Assembly (NCBI GenBank): GCA_022647765.1
Contig: JALCLH010000004.1
Location: 186,001 to 250,000, forward strand
Source of the DNA: Acidipropionibacterium sp.
GTDB lineage: Bacteria > Actinomycetota > Actinomycetes > Propionibacteriales > Propionibacteriaceae
DNA length: 64,000 bases
Reading direction: 5' to 3'
Positions 9,732 to 22,369 of the stretch are shown here, piece after piece (positions within the stretch are counted from its first letter, which is position 1; the number at the start of each line of letters is the position of its first letter). A program made the position numbers and the translations under genes. Below the pieces are notes generated by a model, which saw only the letters and a program-made list of their open reading frames with translations, did not search any database and had not been told where the DNA came from.

Positions 9732-11171
9732 TCATCTCAACTCGCCCAGCAGGTCGGCGCCCTCGGATCCGATGAACCGGACATCGACCATCTGGCCGAC
9801 GCCGGCTCCGCACCCGGCGGGCAGCAGCACGGTCCCGTCCACCTCGGGCCCCTGGTGCGGGGCCCGGCCGACCACCGCGTCGGGTCCCACCTCCTCGACG
9901 AGCACCCCGGCCTGCTCACCGATCCGCTCCTCGGCGCGCTGGCTCACCAGCTCATCGACGAGGTCGGCGAGCCTCTCCCGGCGCTCGGCGATGACGTCCT
10001 CGTCGAGGTGGCCGTCCAGGCCGGCTCCCTCGGTGCCCTCCTCATCGGAGTAGGCGAAGATCCCGGCGACGTCGAGCCGGGCACGCTGCAGGAAGTCGCT
10101 GAGGATCTCGACGTCCTCCTCGGTCTCACCGGGGAAGCCGGTGATGAAGTTCGACCGGAACCCGGCGGCCGGGCAGCGGTCGCGAATGCCGTCGATGATG
10201 CCGAGGAAGGACTCGGCGTCCCCGAACCGGCGCATCCGGCGCAGCAGCGGACCGGAGGCGTGCTGGAAGGACAGGTCGAAGTAGGGCACCACCTTGTCGG
10301 TGGCCAGCATGGCGTCGACCAGGGAGGGCCTCAGCTCGGCGGGCTGGAGGTAGGAGATCCGGATCCACTCCAGGCCGTCGATCCGGTCGAGCTCGCCCAG
10401 CAGTTTCTCCATGTGGCGCAGGTCGCCCAGGTCCTTGCCGTAGGAGGAGGAGTTCTCCGAGACCAGGAACAGCTCCTTGACGCCGTGGCCGACCAGCCAG
10501 CGGCCCTCCTCGACGATCTCCTCGATGGGTCGCGAGAGGTAGGACCCGCGGAAGCTCGGGATGGCGCAGAATGCGCAGCGCCGGTCGCAGCCCGAGGCGA
10601 TCTTGAGCGGGGCGCTGGGGCTCGAGGAGAGTCTTCGCCGGGTGGCGGCCCGGGGCCCCGAGGAGGGCGTGATGCCGACGGGCAGGTCGGGGGCGGTGTG
10701 GATGCCCGGCACCGAGACTCCTGCGGCGGCGCCGGGACGATCCACCGGCGACAGGGGCAGCAGGGCGCGCCGGTCATGGGGCACGTGGGCCTCGATCGAT
10801 CCACCGGCGAGAATGGTCTGGAGTCGCCCGGAGATGTCCTGATAGTCGTCGAAGCCGAGCACCGCATCGGCCTCGGGCAGGGCGTCTGCCAACTGATTGC
10901 CGTAGCGCTCGGCCATGCATCCCACGGCGACCACCGACTTCGTGGTGCCGCCGGACTTGAGGTCGGCGGCGGCCAGCAGGGTGTCGACCGAGTCCTTCTT
11001 GGCCTGCTCGATGAATCCGCAGGTGTTGACCACCACCGTCTCGGCCTGCTCGGCGTCGTCCACCAGCTGGAATCCGCCGGCCTCCAGACGCGCCGCGAGC
11101 TCCTCGGAGTCGACCTCGTTGCGGGCGCATCCCATCGAGACGAGGTGGACGGTCATGAGGTGGTCTGTCAT
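9732..11171 (-). CDS. rimO: Ribosomal protein S12 methylthiotransferase RimO
   Basis: A radical-SAM methylthiotransferase that modifies an aspartate of ribosomal protein S12. The N-terminal cluster cysteines are in [30 protein letters not shown] and [10 protein letters not shown]. The radical-SAM motif is [17 protein letters not shown], followed by the usual YLQPAE and SFQHAS segments and a TRAM domain. [10 protein letters not shown] and [11 protein letters not shown] separate it from MiaB, the paralogue at 0.8-2.3 kb. The start at 11171 has AGGAGATTC upstream; the track start at 11315 adds 48 unrelated residues. An unusually long insert (about residues 150-190) precedes the radical-SAM motif. 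Confidence 0.93.
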   Translation of the reverse strand: MTDHLMTVHLVSMGCARNEVDSEELAARLEAGGFQLVDDAEQAETVVVNTCGFIEQAKKDSVDTLLAAADLKSGGTTKSVVAVGCMAERYGNQLADALPEADAVLGFDDYQDISGRLQTILAGGSIEAHVPHDRRALLPLSPVDRPGAAAGVSVPGIHTAPDLPVGITPSSGPRAATRRRLSSSPSAPLKIASGCDRRCAFCAIPSFRGSYLSRPIEEIVEEGRWLVGHGVKELFLVSENSSSYGKDLGDLRHMEKLLGELDRIDGLEWIRISYLQPAELRPSLVDAMLATDKVVPYFDLSFQHASGPLLRRMRRFGDAESFLGIIDGIRDRCPAAGFRSNFITGFPGETEEDVEILSDFLQRARLDVAGIFAYSDEEGTEGAGLDGHLDEDVIAERRERLADLVDELVSQRAEERIGEQAGVLVEEVGPDAVVGRAPHQGPEVDGTVLLPAGCGAGVGQMVDVRFIGSEGADLLGELR

Positions 11172-11274
11172 GAATCTCCTGTTGATGAACCAAACTGCGT
11201 TCGGGCCGGTGCTGTGGTGCTGTACGGAAAGTTCGGTGCGGGCGGCCGATCGCGCCAAGTCTACGGTGGGTGGC

Positions 11275-12072
11275 ATGGATGTCTTCAGAAAGTCCGACCA
11301 CCGTCCCGGCCGCATCCTCTACGAGGTCGCCGGGCTGGCCTGGCTCGCCGACGCCGGCGAGGAGGCCGCCCCGGTGGTTCGCGTCAGCGCCCACGGCGAG
11401 GACTGGCTGGAGGAGCCCAGACTCCCCGAGACCCGGCCCACCGCGGCTGCGGCCGAGGAGTTCGGGCGGCGGCTGGCCCACACACATGCCGCCGGCGCCT
11501 CCCACCTGGGCGCTCCCCCGCCGGCCAACCGCGGCCAGGGCTGGATGGGAATGGCGAGACTGCCGCTGGCCGCGACTCCGGCGGAGTCGACGGCGTCGTG
11601 GGGGGACTTCTACGCCCGCTACCGGCTGGCACCCTATCTGGACGCGCCGGCGTTCACCCGCGACGACCGGGCCCTGCTGGGCAGACTGCTCGACAAGCTG
11701 TCCTCGGGGGTCTACGACCACGACCAGCCCCGGCTGGTGCGCGAGTCCGGCCCGGCCGGCGACACGAACTGGGCCGCGCGCACCCACGGTGACATGTGGA
11801 ACGGCAACATCCTCTGGACGCCGTCGGGGGCCACCCTCATCGATCCGGCGGCCCAGGGCGGCCATGCCGAGGAGGATCTGGCGGCCCTGGCGGTCTTCGG
11901 CGCCCCGCAGATGGAGCGGATCTGGGCGGCCTACGACGAGGAGTCGCCGCTGGTCGACGGCTGGCGGGACCGGATCGAGCTGCACCAGCTGCACATGCTG
12001 ATGGTGCACTGCCAGCTGTTCGGGCGCAGCTACGTGCCCGGGACCATCGCGATCGCGCGACGCTGGGTGTGA
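11275..12072 (+). CDS. Fructosamine kinase family protein
   Basis: A 265-residue aminoglycoside-phosphotransferase-fold kinase of the fructosamine-3-kinase group, thought to phosphorylate sugar adducts on proteins and start their repair. Visible family features are [15 protein letters not shown] near the N-terminus, a [17 protein letters not shown] segment, the catalytic loop [12 protein letters not shown] and the metal-binding [14 protein letters not shown]. The ATG at 11275 starts at the typical family position; the ORF track extends 120 codons further. It diverges from rimO across about 100 bases and converges on pyrE with a hairpin between. Confidence 0.85.
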   Translation: MDVFRKSDHRPGRILYEVAGLAWLADAGEEAAPVVRVSAHGEDWLEEPRLPETRPTAAAAEEFGRRLAHTHAAGASHLGAPPPANRGQGWMGMARLPLAATPAESTASWGDFYARYRLAPYLDAPAFTRDDRALLGRLLDKLSSGVYDHDQPRLVRESGPAGDTNWAARTHGDMWNGNILWTPSGATLIDPAAQGGHAEEDLAALAVFGAPQMERIWAAYDEESPLVDGWRDRIELHQLHMLMVHCQLFGRSYVPGTIAIARRWV

Positions 12073-12129
12073 GCCTTCGAGGAAGCCTTGTCGGACCGTC
12101 CGACGTCGATCGCTGGTCGTGAACAAATC

Positions 12130-12185
12130 ACTCGCCCAAGAGCCGCTTCCCGGGAGTTCGCCCCGGATCGGGCTCTTAGACGAGT
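12130..12185. terminator. Terminator hairpin between the kinase gene and pyrE
   Basis: AAGAGCC (12138-12144) pairs with GGCTCTT (12171-12177), and the outer ACTCG (12130-12134) pairs with CGAGT (12181-12185). It lies between converging stops at 12072 and 12218 and probably ends both units, including the long pyrimidine operon. Confidence 0.55.
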
Positions 12186-12217
12186 GAAAGTGTCACCGGA
12201 AACCGGTCGGCAACCCC

Positions 12218-12868
12218 TCAGTGGGCGTCCGACCAGGCCTGGGGGTCGGCCGACCAGGTGGCCAGGGCCTCCTGCTGAGAGGCGGTGATCTGGCCGGAAG
12301 CGGCGGCCACCTCGATCAACGTCGGGTAGTTCGACAGGGTGTAGAGCGGCAGACCAGCCTTCTCGAAGGCCCGGTGACCCTTCTCCAGCTCGTAGGAGAA
12401 GATCGCCAGCACCCCGAGCACATGGCCCCCCTCGCGCTCGACCGCGGCGGCGGCGTCCAGCACCGAACCGCCGGTGGAGATGAGATCCTCGACCATCACC
12501 ACCGAGGAACCCGGCGCCAGCCGGCCCTCGATCTGGTTGCCCTTGCCGTGATCCTTCGGCTTGGAGCGGACGTAGACCATCGGCCGGCCGAGCCGGTCGG
12601 CGGCCAGCGCGGCGTGGGCGATGCCGGCCGTGGCGGTGCCGGCCACCACCTCGGCCTGCGGGAAGTTCTCGGAGACCAGGGTGGCCAGTCCGCCGGCGAT
12701 GAGCGACCTCACCGCGGGATCGGAGAGGGTGACCCGGTTGTCGCAGTAGATCGGCGAGTGCATCCCCGAGGCCCAGGTGAACGGGTCGTCGGGCGACAGC
12801 GAGACGGCGCCGACCGACAGCAGGCCCTGCGCGATGCTGCGGGCCAGGGTGGGATTCGAGATCGTCAT
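12218..12868 (-). CDS. pyrE: Orotate phosphoribosyltransferase
   Basis: Converts orotate and PRPP to orotidine 5'-phosphate, the fifth step of UMP synthesis. The 216-residue type-I phosphoribosyltransferase has the family segments [47 protein letters not shown] and the PRPP-binding [13 protein letters not shown]. The start has AAGGAG seven bases upstream. It is the last gene of the pyr operon, 80 bases after pyrF, and ends before a bidirectional hairpin. Confidence 0.95.
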   Translation of the reverse strand: MTISNPTLARSIAQGLLSVGAVSLSPDDPFTWASGMHSPIYCDNRVTLSDPAVRSLIAGGLATLVSENFPQAEVVAGTATAGIAHAALAADRLGRPMVYVRSKPKDHGKGNQIEGRLAPGSSVVMVEDLISTGGSVLDAAAAVEREGGHVLGVLAIFSYELEKGHRAFEKAGLPLYTLSNYPTLIEVAAASGQITASQQEALATWSADPQAWSDAH

Positions 12869-12948
12869 ATGTGCTCCTTGAAAGAGGTGCGGGGCGCCCG
12901 ACGACGGGATGCCGTGGAGACGCCGGGGAAAGGACCGGAGGGAAGAGG

Positions 12949-13659
12949 TCAGCTCTGGAGGCCGGAGTTCCAGGCCTGCTTGATGGCGTGATACGCCGCC
13001 ACCGGGTCGTCGGCCTGGGTGATCGGGCGGCCCACCACGATCGCGCTGGAACCCATCGAGGAGGCCTTCTCGGGAGTGGCGACGCGCGCCTGGTCACCGA
13101 CCGCCGCGCCGGCGGGGCGGATTCCCGGGGTCACCCGCAGGAAGGACCCATCGGTGGCCTCGGAGATCCGGCCGGCCTCCCAGGCCGAGCAGACCACCCC
13201 GGCGAGTCCGGCGGACTGGGCGAGCTGCGCGTAGTGGACCACCGACTCCGCCAGCGGCGCCTCGATGAGCTGCTCGGCGTGCATCGCCTCCTCGGAGGTC
13301 GAGGTGAGCTGGGTGATCGCCACCACCGCGGGGTCGTTGGACGCCGCCGACAGCCCCTCCAGAGCTGCCTCCATCATGGCCTTTCCGCCGGCGGCGTGCA
13401 CGGTGAGCAGGTCGGCGCCGAGCCCGGCCAGGCTGGCGGCGGCGCGCTTGACGGTGTTGGGGATGTCGTGGAGCTTGAGGTCGCAGAAGACGTCGTGGCC
13501 GGCCTCCTTGAGACTGGTGACGATGCCGGGCCCGGCGGCGTAGAACAGCTCCATCCCGACCTTGACGAACAGCGGTTCGTCGCCGAACCGGGCGACCAGG
13601 GCGAGGGCCCGGTCGGCGGTGGGCAGGTCGAGGGCGATGATCGGGCGGGTGGTGTCCAT
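12949..13659 (-). CDS. pyrF: Orotidine 5'-phosphate decarboxylase
   Basis: Decarboxylates OMP to UMP. The 236-residue TIM-barrel protein carries [26 protein letters not shown] and the catalytic DxKxxD tetrad in [16 protein letters not shown]. It ends with the phosphate-binding [26 protein letters not shown] precedes the ATG. It is in the shorter class typical of the operonic bacterial enzyme, 19 bases downstream of pyrD. Confidence 0.95.
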   Translation of the reverse strand: MDTTRPIIALDLPTADRALALVARFGDEPLFVKVGMELFYAAGPGIVTSLKEAGHDVFCDLKLHDIPNTVKRAAASLAGLGADLLTVHAAGGKAMMEAALEGLSAASNDPAVVAITQLTSTSEEAMHAEQLIEAPLAESVVHYAQLAQSAGLAGVVCSAWEAGRISEATDGSFLRVTPGIRPAGAAVGDQARVATPEKASSMGSSAIVVGRPITQADDPVAAYHAIKQAWNSGLQS

Positions 13660-13678
13660 CGGTTCCTTCTTCTCGGGG

Positions 13679-15486
<1,808 letters not shown>

Positions 15487-15495
15487 GGCTGCGCC

Positions 15496-18400
15496 TCAGA
15501 TCACCTCGGTGGAGAAGGCCCGCGACTCCATCACCCGGCAGATCGCCGAGGCGGTGTCCAGGGAGGTGAACAGCGGGATGCCCCGCCCGATCGCCGCCCT
15601 GCGGATCTGCTTGCCGTCGATGATGGTCTCCTGCCCGTTGGTCATCACGTTGATGACGGCGTCGCACCCGTTGCGCCCGATGAGGTCGAGCACCGACTCG
15701 GTGGAGCCGTCGGCGGTCGATCCGATCTTATGGGCGACGTCGATGTTGAGGCCGGCGTCGCGGAAGTACTGGGCGGTGCCCTTGGTGCCGACCAGCTGGA
15801 AGCCGATCCGGTCGAACCGGCGGGCCAGCTCCAGGGCCTCGGCCTTGGCGTCGTCGGCCACCGTGAAGAGCACCTTGCCGTAGTCGGGCACATGCAGCCC
15901 GGCCGCCTCGAAGGCCTTGTAGAGGGCCTTGGCGACGGTGTCGTCGGAGCCCATCACCTCGCCGGTGGACTTCATCTCCGGGCCGAGGTGGGAGTCGACC
16001 AGGTCCAGCTTGGAGAAGCTGAACACCGGGGACTTCACATGGATCCGCGTCGACTCGGGCATCAGGCCGGGTTCCAGGCCGAGGCCGGCGAGGGTCTCGC
16101 CCAGAATCACCCGGGTGGCGATCTCGGCCATCGAGGCCCCGGTCACCTTGGACAGGAAGGGCACCGTGCGCGAGGCCCGCGGGTTGGCCTCGATGACGTA
16201 GACCACCTCGTCCAGGACGACGAACTGGATGTTGAGAATGCCCTTCGTGTTGAGCCCCAGAGCCAGTTTCGTCGTCACCTCGACGATCCGCTGCTTGACC
16301 TGATCGCTCATCCGCTGGGGAGGGTAGACGGCCATCGAGTCGCCCGAGTGCACCCCGGCGCGCTCGATGTGCTCCATCACCCCGGGAATGAGGACCTGCT
16401 CGCCGTCGCAGATGGCGTCGACCTCGCATTCCAGGCCCTGTAGGTAGCGGTCGATGAGGATGGGCCGGTCCGGGCTGACGTGGACCGCCTCGCGCATGTA
16501 CTTCTCCAGCTCATGGGGGGCGTTGACGATGGCCATCGCCCTCCCGCCGATGACATAGGAGGGGCGCACCAGGACCGGGTAGCCGAGGGTGCCGGCCACC
16601 TCGAGGGCCTCGGCCGGATTGTGGGCCATGCCGCCGGGGGCCTGCGGAATGTCGAGGGTCTGCAGCAGCCCCTCGAATCCCTCGCGGTCCTCGGCGCGGT
16701 CCAGATCCTCCAGCTGGGTGCCGAGGATCGGCACTCCGTGAGCGGCCAGCGGGCCGGCCAGGTTGATCGCGGTCTGGCCGCCGAACTGGACGATGACCCC
16801 CTCGGGCTGCTCGAGCTCGACGACGTCCAGGACGTCCTCGACGGTGAGCGGCTGGAAGTACAGCTTGTCGGAGATCGAGAAATCGGTGGAGACCGTCTCC
16901 GGGTTGGAGTTCATGATGATGGCCTCGTAGCCGGCCTGCTGAATGGCCTGCACCGAGTGCACGGTGGCGTAGTCGAACTCGATGCCCTGGCCGATCCGGA
17001 TCGGCCCCGAGCCCAGCACCAGGATGCTGGGGACGGTCCGAGCGCACCGACTCGTTCTCCTGCTCGTAGGAGGAGTAGAAGTACGGGGTCTCGGAGGCGA
17101 ACTCGCCGGCGCAGGTGTCGACCATCTTGTAGACCGGCCGGAAGCCGGCGTCCTGACGGGCCTGGCGCACGGCGTCGGGGGTGCGACCCCACAGCCGGGC
17201 GATCGCGGAGTCGGAGAAACCGTTGCGCTTGGCGATCCACAGCGACTCGGTGTCGCCGGGGGTCACCCGCAGCCGGTCCTCGATTTCCAGGATGTGGGCG
17301 ATCTTGTCGAGGAAGAACAGGTCGATCCCGGTCTGCTCGTGCAGTTCGGCGATGGTGCGCCCGCGCCGGATCGCCTCGGCCAGGCAGAACAGCCGGTCGT
17401 CGCGGGCGTGCAGCAGGCGCTCCTCCAGGATGTCGTCGGGCAGATTCGCCACCGAGGCGTCAAAGATGTGATCGGTCCCGATCTCCAGGGAGCGCACCGC
17501 CTTGAGCAGCGACTCCTCGATGCTGCGCCCGATCGACATCACCTCTCCGGTGGCCTTCATCTGGGTGCCCAGACGGCGGTCGGCCCGGGCGAACTTGTCG
17601 AAGGGCCAGCGCGGGATCTTGGCGACGACGTAGTCGAGCATCGGCTCGAACATCGACCAAGTCGTGCCGGTGACGGGGTTGCGGATCTCGTCGAGAGTGA
17701 GTCCCACGGCGATCTTCGCGGCGATCTTGGCGATCGGGTAGCCGGTCGCCTTGGAGGCCAGCGCCGAGGAGCGCGAGACCCTCGGATTGACCTCGATGAC
17801 GTAGTAGCCGAAGGAGTTGGGGTCCAGGGCGAGCTGGACGTTGCAGCCGCCCTCGATGCCCAGCGCCCGCACGATCGTGATGGAGGCGTCGCGCAGCATC
17901 TCGTGCTCGCGGTCGGTGAGGGTCTGGGTGGGGGCGAAGACGATGGAGTCGCCGGTGTGGACGCCGACCGGGTCGAAGTTCTCCATATTGCACACCACCA
18001 TGGTGTTGTCGGCGGAGTCGCGCATCATCTCGTACTCGATCTCCTTGTACCCGGCGATCGACTGCTCGACCAGGCACTCGGTGATCGGGGACAGCTCCAG
18101 CCCCTTGCCGACGACGCGGACCAGTTCGGCCTCGTTGGCGCAGATGCCGCCGCCGGTGCCGCCCAGGGTGTAGGCGGGGCGCACGATGAGCGGGTAGCCG
18201 ATCCGGGCGCCGACCTCGACCGCCTCGACCACGGTGTGGACGATGTCGGAGTCGGGCACCGGCTGGCCGAGTTCGGCCATCAACTGCTTGAACAGGTCGC
18301 GATCCTCGGCCTTCTGGATGGCGTCCAGCCCGGTGCCGAGCAGTTCGATGCCGAGCTCGTCGAGGATCCCGGAGCGGGCCAGCTGGGCGGCCATGTTGAG

Positions 18401-18685
18401 GCCGGTCTGCCCGCCGAGGGTGGGCACGATGGCGTCGGGGCGCTCCCGGCGCAGGATCTGGGAGACGAACTCCAGGGTGATCGGCTCGATGTAGACCCGG
18501 TCTGCGATCTCCCGGTCGGTCATGATGGTGGCCGGATTGGAGTTGACCAGGACGACCTCGTAGCCCTCCTCCTTGAGCGCCAGGCAGGCCTGGGTGCCGG
18601 CGTAGTCGAACTCGGCCGCCTGGCCGATGATGATCGGCCCCGATCCGATGACGAGGATGCGGTGCAGATCGCTGCGGCGTGGCAT
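15496..18685 (-). CDS. carB: Carbamoyl-phosphate synthase large subunit, one-base frameshift
   Basis: Makes carbamoyl phosphate from bicarbonate, ammonia and two ATP. The N-terminal half ([30 protein letters not shown]) ends in [11 protein letters not shown] in one frame. The second ATP-grasp half ([23 protein letters not shown]) and the allosteric domain are in another. An extra C in a C-run near 17030 separates them; removing it gives [16 protein letters not shown] and 1062 residues, the usual length. This enzyme is needed for arginine and pyrimidines, so an assembly error is likely. The start overlaps the carA stop as TGATG. Confidence 0.95.
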
Positions 18686-19896
18686 CAGTTGTTCCCTTCA
18701 GTGGCTGACAGTTCGAGGGCTGACTTGTCGAGGGCTGACTGGTCCGGCGCGGGCATCAGGGCCGGGGTCACGGCGCCGCGCGCAAGCACCGGCTGGGACA
18801 GGTCGCGCTGCGCCGGCCGGGCGGCTCGCGCGGCGTCCATCAGAGCGATGAAGTCGTCGAAGATGTGCGCCGCATCGTGCGGCCCGGCGGCGGCGTCGGG
18901 GTGATACTGCACCGACATGGCGGGCAGCCGTTTGTGCACGATCCCCTCGACGGTGCCGTCGTTGAGCTCGATCTGGGTGATCTCCAGCTCGGTGCCGGGG
19001 ATCGACTTCGGGTCCACCGCGTAGCCGTGGTTCTGGCTGGTGAAGTCGATCCGGCCCGAGCGCAGATCCTTGACCGGGTGGTTGAAGCCGCGATGGCCGA
19101 AGGGCAGCTTGTAGGTGTCGGCGCCGTTGGCCAGGCAGAGCAGCTGGTGGCCCAGGCAGATGCCGAAGACGGGATACTCCTCCTCAAGCTCGGCGATCAC
19201 CTCGCCGACGCCGTTCAGGCTCTTCGGGTCGCCGGGGCCGTTGGAGAGCATGATCCCGTCGGGGGCCAGGGCGCGCACCCGCTCGGCGGTGATGTCGTAG
19301 GGGACGACGGTGACCGCGCAGCCGCGCTTGGCCAGTTCCCGCAGGATCGAGTGCTTGAGGCCGAAGTCGAACAGCACCACCGAGTAGCCGCCGAGCGGGC
19401 TGGGGTAGGCGGTCCGGGTGGACACCTGGGCGACCTGGTCGGTGGGCAGCTCGGCGGCCCGCAGCTTGTCCAGCTCGGCGTCCAGATCGGCGTCGGGGCC
19501 CAGCAGCGCCCCTTTCATGACCCCTTCGGTGCGAAGCCTGCGGACCAGGGCGCGGGTGTCGATGCCGGCCAGGCCGGGGATGTGATGGAGGCGCAGGAAG
19601 GCGTCCAGGCTGGTCCGGTTGCGCCAGTTGGAGGCCAGCCGCGGGATCTCCCGACAGATCACCCCGGAGGTGGTCGGGAAGAGGCTCTCCATGTCGTCCC
19701 GGTTGATGCCGGTGTTGCCGATCAGCGGGTAGCTGAAGGCGACGATCTGCCCGTTGTAGGACTGGTCGGTGAGGGTCTCCTGGTAGCCGGTCATGCCGGT
19801 GGTGAACACCACCTCGGCGGTCACCTCCGCCTCCCCGCCGAAGGCCTCGCCGGCATATCTGGTGCCGTCGGCCAGCAGCAGTGTTCGAGTGGTCAT
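18685..19896 (-). CDS. carA: Carbamoyl-phosphate synthase small (glutaminase) subunit
   Basis: Hydrolyses glutamine to feed ammonia to CarB. The 403-residue protein has the CarA N-terminal domain ([38 protein letters not shown]). The class-I amidotransferase domain has its nucleophile cysteine in [10 protein letters not shown], and its histidine and glutamate in [14 protein letters not shown], where the usual HPE is written HPD. The start has AAGGA and overlaps the pyrC stop by four bases. The C-terminus after about residue 370 is an Ala/Pro-rich tail beyond the normal family end. Confidence 0.95.
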   Translation of the reverse strand: MTTRTLLLADGTRYAGEAFGGEAEVTAEVVFTTGMTGYQETLTDQSYNGQIVAFSYPLIGNTGINRDDMESLFPTTSGVICREIPRLASNWRNRTSLDAFLRLHHIPGLAGIDTRALVRRLRTEGVMKGALLGPDADLDAELDKLRAAELPTDQVAQVSTRTAYPSPLGGYSVVLFDFGLKHSILRELAKRGCAVTVVPYDITAERVRALAPDGIMLSNGPGDPKSLNGVGEVIAELEEEYPVFGICLGHQLLCLANGADTYKLPFGHRGFNHPVKDLRSGRIDFTSQNHGYAVDPKSIPGTELEITQIELNDGTVEGIVHKRLPAMSVQYHPDAAAGPHDAAHIFDDFIALMDAARAARPAQRDLSQPVLARGAVTPALMPAPDQSALDKSALELSATEGNN

Positions 19897-21230
19897 GCCC
19901 GGTCCTTCCGATCACAGGTGAGATCTGTGGGTTCTGGGGTGGTGAATCTGTGGACGACGGCGCCGTCCACCATGGTGAAGACGCAGTCGCCGAGCACCCG
20001 GCGTCCCGCGAAGGGGGTGTTGCGCCCCTTGCCGGAGAACCGGTCGGGGTCGATGGCGACCTCGCGGGTGAGGTCGAAGGCGGCCAGGTCGGCGGGCCCG
20101 CCGACCCGGATGCGGCCGGCGTCTCCCAGTTGGTAGGCGTCCGACGGGCCCTCGGTGAGCCAGTGGACCAGTTGGTCGAGGCGGAATCGCCCGGCCAGCA
20201 CGAAGGAGGTGTAGAGCAGCGCGAAGGTGTGCTCGTTGGTGATGACGCCGAAGGCCGCGTCGCGGAAGGAGCAGTCCTTCTCGGCGGCGGTGTGCGGGGC
20301 GTTGTCGGTGGCGATGGCGCACAGGGTTCCGTCGCGCAGCCCCTCGACAATGGCCTCGACGTCGCAGCGGGCGCGCAGCGGCGGGTTCATCTTGTAGAAC
20401 CCGTCGTCGGCAGGGATGTCGGCGTCGGCCAGCAGGAGGTGGTGCGGGGAGGCCTCGGCTGTGGCGCGGACGCCGTCGGCCTGAGCCCGGCGCAGCGCCC
20501 GGATGGACTGCCGGGTGGAGGCGTGGCACAGGTGGTAGTGGGCGCCGGTGACCTCGGCGATCGCCAGGTCGCGGACCACCTGGACGGTCTCGGCGAGCCC
20601 CGTGATGCCGGGCAGGTCGAGTTCGCGGGCCTTCGGGCCGTCATTGATCACCCCGCCGCGCACCAGCGAGTTGTCCTCGGCGTGGGCGGCGACCGGTCGT
20701 CCGTGGTGGGCGGCGGCGCGCATCGCGTCGTACATCACTCCGGCGCTCTGGACGCCCTTCCCGTCGTTGGAGAAGGCCACCGCCCCGGCGTCGACCATCG
20801 CCTCGGGGTCGACCGGCTCCTCACTGGTGAGCCCGACCGTGATCGGGGAGTAGGGCAGCACCTTGACCTTCGCCGAGGAGGCGATCCGCTGCAACAGCCG
20901 GGCCATCAGCTCCGGGTTGTGCGGATCGGGATCGGTGTTCGGCATCGCGCAGACGGTGGTCCAGCCGCCCCGGGCCGCCGCGGCGGTGCCGGTCGCGATG
21001 GTCTCCTTCTCCTCCTGACCGGGCTCGCGCAGATGATCGTGCAGATCGACCAGGCCGGGGGTGAGCAGCGCCCCGCCGAGGTCGATCCGGGTGGCCTGGA
21101 CGCCGTCCAGAGCGCTACTGCGCCCGCGCGAGATCGCCTCGACCCGGCCGTCGGCCACCAGCAGCTGGGAGGGCACCGGGGTGCCGCTCTCCAGCATCGT
21201 CAGGTTGCTGAGGAGGATGCGTTCGCTCAT
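19893..21230 (-). CDS. pyrC: Dihydroorotase
   Basis: Cyclizes carbamoyl aspartate to dihydroorotate. The 445-residue amidohydrolase (class I, AllB/PyrC group) has the metal-binding LHDHLREPGQEEKETI, CAMPNTDP, AHAEDNSLV, HLCHASTRQSI and the catalytic aspartate in AIATDNAPHT. The N-terminal metal site reads DLHDHLRE, where many relatives have DMHVHLRE; both metal-ligand histidines are kept. Its start overlaps the pyrR stop as ATGA. In many related operons pyrB lies between pyrR and pyrC, but no room exists for it here. Confidence 0.95.
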   Translation of the reverse strand: MSERILLSNLTMLESGTPVPSQLLVADGRVEAISRGRSSALDGVQATRIDLGGALLTPGLVDLHDHLREPGQEEKETIATGTAAAARGGWTTVCAMPNTDPDPHNPELMARLLQRIASSAKVKVLPYSPITVGLTSEEPVDPEAMVDAGAVAFSNDGKGVQSAGVMYDAMRAAAHHGRPVAAHAEDNSLVRGGVINDGPKARELDLPGITGLAETVQVVRDLAIAEVTGAHYHLCHASTRQSIRALRRAQADGVRATAEASPHHLLLADADIPADDGFYKMNPPLRARCDVEAIVEGLRDGTLCAIATDNAPHTAAEKDCSFRDAAFGVITNEHTFALLYTSFVLAGRFRLDQLVHWLTEGPSDAYQLGDAGRIRVGGPADLAAFDLTREVAIDPDRFSGKGRNTPFAGRRVLGDCVFTMVDGAVVHRFTTPEPTDLTCDRKDRA

Positions 21231-21793
21231 CGGCCTACCGCCTTTCTGATGGCCACCTCGTCGCGGCCGTCGACCTCGGTGACCCGCACGAGGACCTGTT
21301 CCTCGAGCGAGGTGGGGAGATTCTTGCCGACGAAGTCGGCCCGGATGGGGAGTTCCCGGTGGCCGCGGTCCACCAGGACGGCCAGCTGGACGGCGGCGGG
21401 GCGTCCCACCGCCATCACCGCGTCGATCGCGGCCCGGGTGGTGCGGCCGGTGTACAGGACGTCGTCGACGATGATGACGGTCAGCCCGGACAGGTCCTCG
21501 GGAAGGTCGGGATTCGGGGCGGCGAACCGGGCCTCGTAGCGGTCCGGGGCCAGATCGTCGCGGTAGGCCCGCACGTCCAGGTCCACCGCCGGCACCGCGA
21601 CCTTCTCCACCTCGGCGAGCCGGGCCGCCATCCGGGCGGCGAGCTGGGCTCCCCTGGTGCGAACCCCGGCCAGCAGCAGATTCTCGGCTCCCCGGTTGCG
21701 CTCGACGATCTCGTAGCAGATCCGGGTGAGAGCCCTGCGCATCGCATCGGCGTCCATGACGAGCACGGCATCATCACGCTGCTGACCGGCCAT
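21227..21793 (-). CDS. pyrR: Bifunctional pyr operon RNA-binding attenuator / uracil phosphoribosyltransferase PyrR
   Basis: PyrR binds pyr mRNA when UMP is abundant and promotes termination; it also has uracil phosphoribosyltransferase activity. The 188-residue type-I phosphoribosyltransferase has RRALTRICYEIVERN, LAGVRTRGAQLA, the PRPP loop VIIVDDVLYTGRTTRAAIDAV, and LAVLVDRGHRELPIRADFVGKNLPTS, the PyrR signature. The ATG at 21793 follows GGGAAGGAG; the track start at 21829 lies in the leader. It heads the eight-gene pyr operon, and the leader carries a PyrR-type site and a terminator. Confidence 0.95.
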   Translation of the reverse strand: MAGQQRDDAVLVMDADAMRRALTRICYEIVERNRGAENLLLAGVRTRGAQLAARMAARLAEVEKVAVPAVDLDVRAYRDDLAPDRYEARFAAPNPDLPEDLSGLTVIIVDDVLYTGRTTRAAIDAVMAVGRPAAVQLAVLVDRGHRELPIRADFVGKNLPTSLEEQVLVRVTEVDGRDEVAIRKAVGR

Positions 21794-21814
21794 CGGGCTC
21801 CTTCCCGGCGCATG

Positions 21815-21935
21815 AAAAAGGCCTCCCACCGCGGGTGGAAGGCGGAGCGTCGAGGTGGACCGAACCCGAGGGTTCCGATTCCTGCTGAGCTGGCGACCTT
21901 GCCGACCTCACGGGATCGACCTTAAAGGGCGTTGC
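21815..21935 (-). promoter_or_regulatory. PyrR-dependent attenuator leader of the pyr operon
   Basis: Read on the minus strand the leader has CTTTAA, then CCCGTGAGGTCGGCAAGG, which resembles the PyrR-binding loop with its conserved GAGG and GCAAGG parts. A GGAACCCTCGGGTTC hairpin follows. It ends with a terminator, GCCTTCCACC/GGTGGGAGGC closed by five U residues (21815-21843). The ribosome binding site of pyrR follows directly. This order is what PyrR-controlled attenuation requires. Confidence 0.75.
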
Positions 21936-22012
21936 CCGCACCCTAGCACGTCGTCGCGCCCCGGAGCCGCTGGGCTTCAGTCTTCCTCATACTCACTCGG
22001 GGCGGTTCAAGG

Positions 22013-22319
22013 CATGGCCACCATCATGCTGGACCCGGACATGGCCACAGACGGGCCGAGCCCTGGAATATCCGGTCCGCGGTCGCCATGTGGCCATTTC
22101 CAGGAGAACCTCAGACAGGCCTTCACTGAAATCGGCCATACACGGCCCGACCTGTGGATTATCCAGAGGGCGGCCAGTATGTGGCCGATTCCATCACCAT
22201 GGGGCCCGGGCCGAGAGACCCGAGCACCGGAATCTGGACCCTCACAACGACGAGGCGCCCCTTCCGCCACGAGACGCCTCATCTAGCGGGCGTCTCGTCG
22301 ACGAGGAGGCGCCTCGTGG
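22013..22319 (+). repeat. Structured intergenic repeat, copy 1 (long form)
   Basis: This stretch matches, in inverse orientation, the sequence at 38880-39097. Shared parts include catggccaccatc, ctggaatatccggtccgcg, gccgattccatcacca and gagcaccggaatct. The right end is a double palindrome: outer arms ACGAGGCGCC (22250-22259) and GGCGCCTCGT (22308-22317), inner arms ACGAGACGCC (22269-22278) and GGCGTCTCGT (22289-22298). This copy has about 90 extra bases (about 22096-22185) that look like a diverged duplication of the preceding module. It has no credible gene. Together with the pyr leader it fills the 575-base gap before yqeY. Confidence 0.8.
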
Positions 22320-22369
22320 TCTGGAGACGGGACTCCCCGGATGGGGTGAGCGCTCGCTGGAGGACGCCG

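Noticed and set aside
22007-22282. ORFs inside the structured repeats (22007-22282, 22090-22527, 38913-39158)
   Set aside because: Their similarity to each other comes from the repeat DNA itself. Reading frames differ between copies, and no start or ribosome binding site is conserved.
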